Below, piece by piece: positions 50,993 to 53,901 of a stretch of 53,901 nucleotides of DNA. This DNA comes from UBA7236 sp044227505 (GTDB lineage: Bacteria > Bacteroidota > Bacteroidia > Chitinophagales > BACL12), in NCBI GenBank assembly GCA_044227505.1, contig JBGAWP010000022.1, positions 1-53,901 on the forward strand, read 5' to 3'. The notes below the pieces were generated by a model. It was not told the origin of the DNA. It made no database searches and saw only the letters and a program-made list of their open reading frames with translations. Numbering within the stretch: position 1 is the first letter of the stretch; every line of letters begins with the position of its first letter. The translations under genes and the position numbers were made by a program.

Positions 50993-51913
50993 TCAATTCA
51001 CTCTAAATGTATCAATACCTTTTTCCAGAAAATCAATTATTTGTTTTGCAGCTGCAATGCCTGCATTTACATTAGCCTCTTCCGTTTGGGCTCCCATTTT
51101 TTTTGCGGGATAAAATATACGTTTTGAAAATTTCTCTTTGAAATCACTTTCTTTTTTAGGAACAAAATCAGTTACATAGGTGATATCATTTCTTTCTTCC
51201 ATCAATTTTAACAGATCATCTTCATTCACCACATCCAATCGCGCGGTGTTTACTAACATTCCACCTTTTGGCAAAAGTTTGAGCAGATGGTAATCTATCA
51301 CACCTTTTGTTTCCGGCGTGGATGGGATATGTAACGAGATATATTCGCAGTGCTCAAAAATATCCTCAAAACTATTAGCCGGAGTAACACCATCTATTTG
51401 CAATGCAAGTCTGTCCATATTTCTTTTATATGCAAAAACCTCCATTCCAAATCCACGACCTATTTGTGCCATGTAACGGCCGATATTTCCATAACCGATA
51501 ATGCCTAATTTTTTTCCGCGCAATTCAGTTCCGGAACTTCCGCTGAATTGTTTGCGCGCCATATACAACATCATTCCAAAGGCACATTCAGCAACTGCGT
51601 TTGCATTTTGTCCGGGAGTATTCATGCAAACAACATTTTTTTCGGATGCGGCAGTCAGATCTAAATTATCATATCCTGCTCCCGCGCGTACTGCAATTTT
51701 TAATTTTGGTGCAGCATGAATAACCTCGCGATCAACTATATCACTTCGAACTATTATTGCATCAGCATTTGAACATGCCTCAAGTAACTGTGTTTTATCC
51801 GTATAATTTTCCAACAATTTCATTTCATGTCCGGCATCAACGATAACTTTTCTTATCATCTCCACTGCGTTATTAGCAAATGGTTTTTCTGTTGCCAATA
51901 AAATTAAACTCAT
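50993..51913 (-). CDS. serA: D-3-phosphoglycerate dehydrogenase, short type
   Basis: 306 residues, NAD-dependent, first step of serine synthesis (3-phosphoglycerate to 3-phosphohydroxypyruvate). D-2-hydroxyacid dehydrogenase fold with the NAD motif GIIGYGNIGRYMA and catalytic Arg225 (VNTARLDVV). The usual His of the PHxGA motif is Lys272 (AKKMGAQTEEA), as in Bacteroides-type and Entamoeba short PGDHs (type III). No ACT or ASB regulatory domain. It follows serC with a 90-base gap holding heptamer repeats. Confidence 0.93.
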   Translation of the reverse strand: MSLILLATEKPFANNAVEMIRKVIVDAGHEMKLLENYTDKTQLLEACSNADAIIVRSDIVDREVIHAAPKLKIAVRAGAGYDNLDLTAASEKNVVCMNTPGQNANAVAECAFGMMLYMARKQFSGSSGTELRGKKLGIIGYGNIGRYMAQIGRGFGMEVFAYKRNMDRLALQIDGVTPANSFEDIFEHCEYISLHIPSTPETKGVIDYHLLKLLPKGGMLVNTARLDVVNEDDLLKLMEERNDITYVTDFVPKKESDFKEKFSKRIFYPAKKMGAQTEEANVNAGIAAAKQIIDFLEKGIDTFRVN

Positions 51914-51920
51914 GTTTTAG

Positions 51921-51991
51921 TATTTAGTAGTTAGTATATAGTAGTTAGAGGGCTCTGAGGCTGTTAAAATTGTCAATTGTCAATTGTCAAT
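51921..51991. repeat. Heptamer repeats between serC and serA
   Basis: Degenerate TAGTAKT/TAGTATA units (51920-51946), the reverse complement of the CTCAGAGCCCTCTAA motif (51945-51959), and TGTCAAT three times (51971-51991). Confidence 0.7.
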
Positions 51992-52003
51992 TTTTCCCCC
52001 ATC

Positions 52004-53074
52004 TCAACTCCCCTTCATTATTTTAAACTCGTCCATTAAACCAACCAGATATTGCACGCTTTCAATGGTAAGTGCATTATATAATGACGCGCGCATTCCG
52101 CCCACACTCCGATGACCTGCCAGACCGATACATTTATGTTCTTTTGCAAATTGTAAAAATTCGGGTTCCCATTCGCGGTTTTCCATAATAAAGTTAACAT
52201 TCATCCAGCTGCGGTCCTCAACGGCTACGGTTCCTTTAAAAAGAGGATTAGCATCAATTGCCGAATATAAAAGTTCTGCCTTTGCTTTGTTGCGTGCTTC
52301 AATAGTTGCCAAGCCGGTTTCTTTAATCCAACGTAATGTAAGCATGGTTACATAAATAGCAAAAACAGGTGGAGTATTGAACATGGAGCCTTCTTTAATA
52401 TGTGTGCGATAATCCATCATGGTTGGGATCTGCCTGTTTACTTTTCCGAGCAGGCTTTCCTTTATAATAACAAGGGTAACACCTGCTGGTCCGATATTTT
52501 TTTGTGCTCCGGCATAAATAAGATCGAATTGGGTGTAATCCATCGTTCTTGAAAACATGTCGCTGCTCATATCTACTATATAAGGTACCGGACTTGAGGG
52601 ATATCCATGGTATTGAGTGCCATAAATAGTATTATTAGAGGTTATATGAAAGTATTTAAGATCATTAGGTATAGCATATCCTTTTGGAATGAAAGTGTAA
52701 CCCTGAGGTTCGGAGGTAGCAAGTTCTGAAACATTGCCGAAGAGTTTTGCCTCTTTCTGTGCTTTTTTAGCCCAAGTGCCGGTATTAGAATAACCCGCTG
52801 TTTCGCTGGTATCTAAAAGGTTCATTGGAACCATTCCGAATTGCGTACTTGCACCACCCTGGAGGAATAAAACTTTGTATTCGTCGGTCAATCCGGCTAT
52901 TTCTTTAACCAAAGAAGTGGCTTCATCCATCACAGCCTGAAAATCTTTACTGCGGTGAGAGATCTCTAATATTGACATTCCTGAACCATTAAACTCAATG
53001 GCAGCGGCAGCTGCCTGTTTCAAAACGGACTCAGGCAATATGGCTGGACCGGCGTTAAAATTGTGAACTTTCAT
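52004..53074 (-). CDS. serC: Phosphoserine aminotransferase
   Basis: 356 residues, PLP enzyme of serine (and PLP) biosynthesis: 3-phosphohydroxypyruvate + Glu to phosphoserine. Family features: NFNAGPAILPESVLKQAA, SILEISHRSKDF, FLQGGASTQFGM, PLP Lys192 in YAGAQKNIGPAGV and GHRSVGGMRASLYNA near the end. serA follows on the same strand; together with DUF1015 they form the serine cluster. The promoter on this strand is not clear; the plus-strand promoter just upstream points the other way toward the rRNA operon. Confidence 0.95.
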   Translation of the reverse strand: MKVHNFNAGPAILPESVLKQAAAAAIEFNGSGMSILEISHRSKDFQAVMDEATSLVKEIAGLTDEYKVLFLQGGASTQFGMVPMNLLDTSETAGYSNTGTWAKKAQKEAKLFGNVSELATSEPQGYTFIPKGYAIPNDLKYFHITSNNTIYGTQYHGYPSSPVPYIVDMSSDMFSRTMDYTQFDLIYAGAQKNIGPAGVTLVIIKESLLGKVNRQIPTMMDYRTHIKEGSMFNTPPVFAIYVTMLTLRWIKETGLATIEARNKAKAELLYSAIDANPLFKGTVAVEDRSWMNVNFIMENREWEPEFLQFAKEHKCIGLAGHRSVGGMRASLYNALTIESVQYLVGLMDEFKIMKGS

Positions 53075-53090
53075 ATTTTTTTAATATTTA

Positions 53091-53121
53091 TTTGAAGATG
53101 TAATAATTACAGTTATCTTTG
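53091..53121 (+). promoter_or_regulatory. Consensus Bacteroidota promoter upstream of 16S
   Basis: TTTG (53091-53094), 19 bases, then TATCTTTG (53114-53121): a perfect TTTG-N19-TAnnTTTG arrangement, 335 bases upstream of the 16S start. It may be the distal rRNA promoter or drive a small RNA. Confidence 0.7.
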
Positions 53122-53293
53122 CGCTCCCAATTTGTTCTTTATGTAACATTTTAAACCGAAGAAGCGGGTCAAAATTACAACTTCCACTTAACAGAAAAAG
53201 AATTATGTAATAATAATAATTCTAGTGTGAAATTCAGATATGGCGGGGCTTCGGAGGGAAACTAAAAAAAGATTTAATTTTTTTGTTTAAAAA

Positions 53294-53326
53294 TTTGAAT
53301 TAATAGTTTCGGAAGTATTACCTTTG
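53294..53326 (+). promoter_or_regulatory. Proximal rRNA promoter
   Basis: TTTG (53294-53297), 21 bases, TACCTTTG (53319-53326). The -7 box is perfect; the spacer is two bases longer than usual. Predicted start about 125 bases before the 16S gene. Confidence 0.6.
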
Positions 53327-53455
53327 TGTCCCATTTGAAAAAATAGGTCGTCGGAAAGACGGAGATTAATAATAAGTTCTTTGAAGTATTGGAGAAACAA
53401 CTAGTAGCAAGTTCAGGAAAAATAAGGAGCCCAATAGTATAATTACAAATTTTTT

Positions 53456-53901
53456 TACAATGGAGAGTTTGATACTGGCTCAGGATGAACGCTAGCGGCA
53501 GGCTTAATACATGCAAGTCGAGGGAGAAGTAGTCTTCGGATTACAGAAACCGGCAAACGGGTGAGTAACACGTATGCAATCTACCTTTAACTGGGGCACA
53601 ACTTCGGGAAACTGGAGCTAATTCCCCATAACATTGCGGAATCACATGGTTCTACAATTAAAATTCAGATGGTTAGAGATGAGCGTGCGTCCGATTAGAT
53701 AGTTGGCGGGGTAACGGCCCACCAAGTCTGCGATCGGTAGCTGATGTGAGAGCATGATCAGCCACACGGGCACTGAGACACGGGCCCGACTCCTACGGGA
53801 GGCAGCAGTAGGGAATATTGGGCAATGGAGGCAACTCTGACCCAGCCATGCCGCGTGAAGGATGAAGGTCCTACGGATTGTAAACTTCTTTTATTAGGGA
53901 A
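53456..53901 (+). rRNA. 16S ribosomal RNA, 5' part, cut by window end
   Basis: About 446 bases of the 5' domain. Landmarks: GAGTTTGATACTGGCTCAGG at 53465, AACGCTAGCGGCAGGCTTAA, CTAGCGGC-type helix 3, GGGTGAGTAACACGTATG, and CTCCTACGGGAGGCAGCAG near 53791, then GGCAATGGAGGCAACTCTGA and the start of helix 17. The 5' end is set by analogy. The sequence is Bacteroidota-like, and the V1-V3 variable regions are present for phylogeny. Confidence 0.95.

Larger units (their letters stand above)
53075..53455. other. Leader and promoter region of the rRNA operon
   Basis: No gene. It holds two rightward promoters (53091-53121 and 53294-53326) and a leader of about 125 bases before the 16S gene. Confidence 0.6.

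Noticed and set aside
53075..53455. tRNA genes near the rRNA operon
   Set aside because: No cloverleaf-like segment with a GTTC-type T-loop could be found in the leader; any spacer tRNAs would lie beyond the window.
53274..53516. An 80-codon minus-strand frame over the rRNA leader and 16S start
   Set aside because: It overlaps the rRNA gene and has no credible composition or start context.

Overview
The window is a stretch of a Bacteroidota chromosome, probably a Chitinophagia/Sphingobacteriia-type lineage. The evidence is the start of a Bacteroidota-like 16S rRNA gene at the right edge, three proteins with type IX secretion (T9SS) C-terminal sorting domains, a PorV-type T9SS protein, PorT-like barrels, TAnnTTTG-type -7 promoter boxes and AT-rich coding DNA. 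No prophage, IS element, CRISPR array or tRNA was found.

Layout. 1-4.1 kb: accessory-looking; two orphan hypotheticals, then a MazG-like pyrophosphohydrolase translationally coupled to a nuclease plus Schlafen-type (DUF2075) helicase gene carrying two frameshifts. 4.2-20.4 kb: secreted and surface proteins: an X-Pro dipeptidyl-peptidase-like hydrolase, a PAP2/haloperoxidase-like protein, a 1046-residue S74-chaperone adhesin with 17-residue repeats and a T9SS domain, a TPR protein paired with a PorV homologue, and a T9SS-secreted propeller protein. 20.4-31.6 kb: an envelope-stress-like island of small membrane and helical proteins (lmo0937, YihY, DUF748, DUF1328, YtxH, holin-like, DUF2383 and others) next to a CHASE3-PAS histidine kinase, a single-domain response regulator and an NtrC-type sigma-54 activator. 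A 20-bp imperfect palindrome recurs upstream of several of these genes, including the regulators. 31.6-53 kb: mostly housekeeping: citrate synthase, an Aat/ClpS N-degron pair, PdxH, a sulfide:quinone oxidoreductase/TusE/DsrE sulfur cluster, fumarylacetoacetase with a flavin reductase, a GT-C glycosyltransferase, PrsW, a trans-sulfuration enzyme, and a serine cluster (serC, serA, DUF1015). 53.1-53.9 kb: rRNA promoters, leader and 16S 5' end.

How they work together. The clearest candidate for an undescribed system is the 20-31 kb island. A two-component sigma-54 pathway appears to control a set of small envelope proteins through the shared palindrome, with -24/-12-like elements correctly placed upstream of the YtxH operon and of the regulator operon. 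The MazG-nuclease-helicase operon is the best defence-like candidate. The intergenic regions also carry a family of heptanucleotide tandem repeats and two inverted copies of a REP-like palindrome. Three apparent single-base losses, two of them in homopolymers, suggest that some frameshifts are sequencing errors rather than decay.
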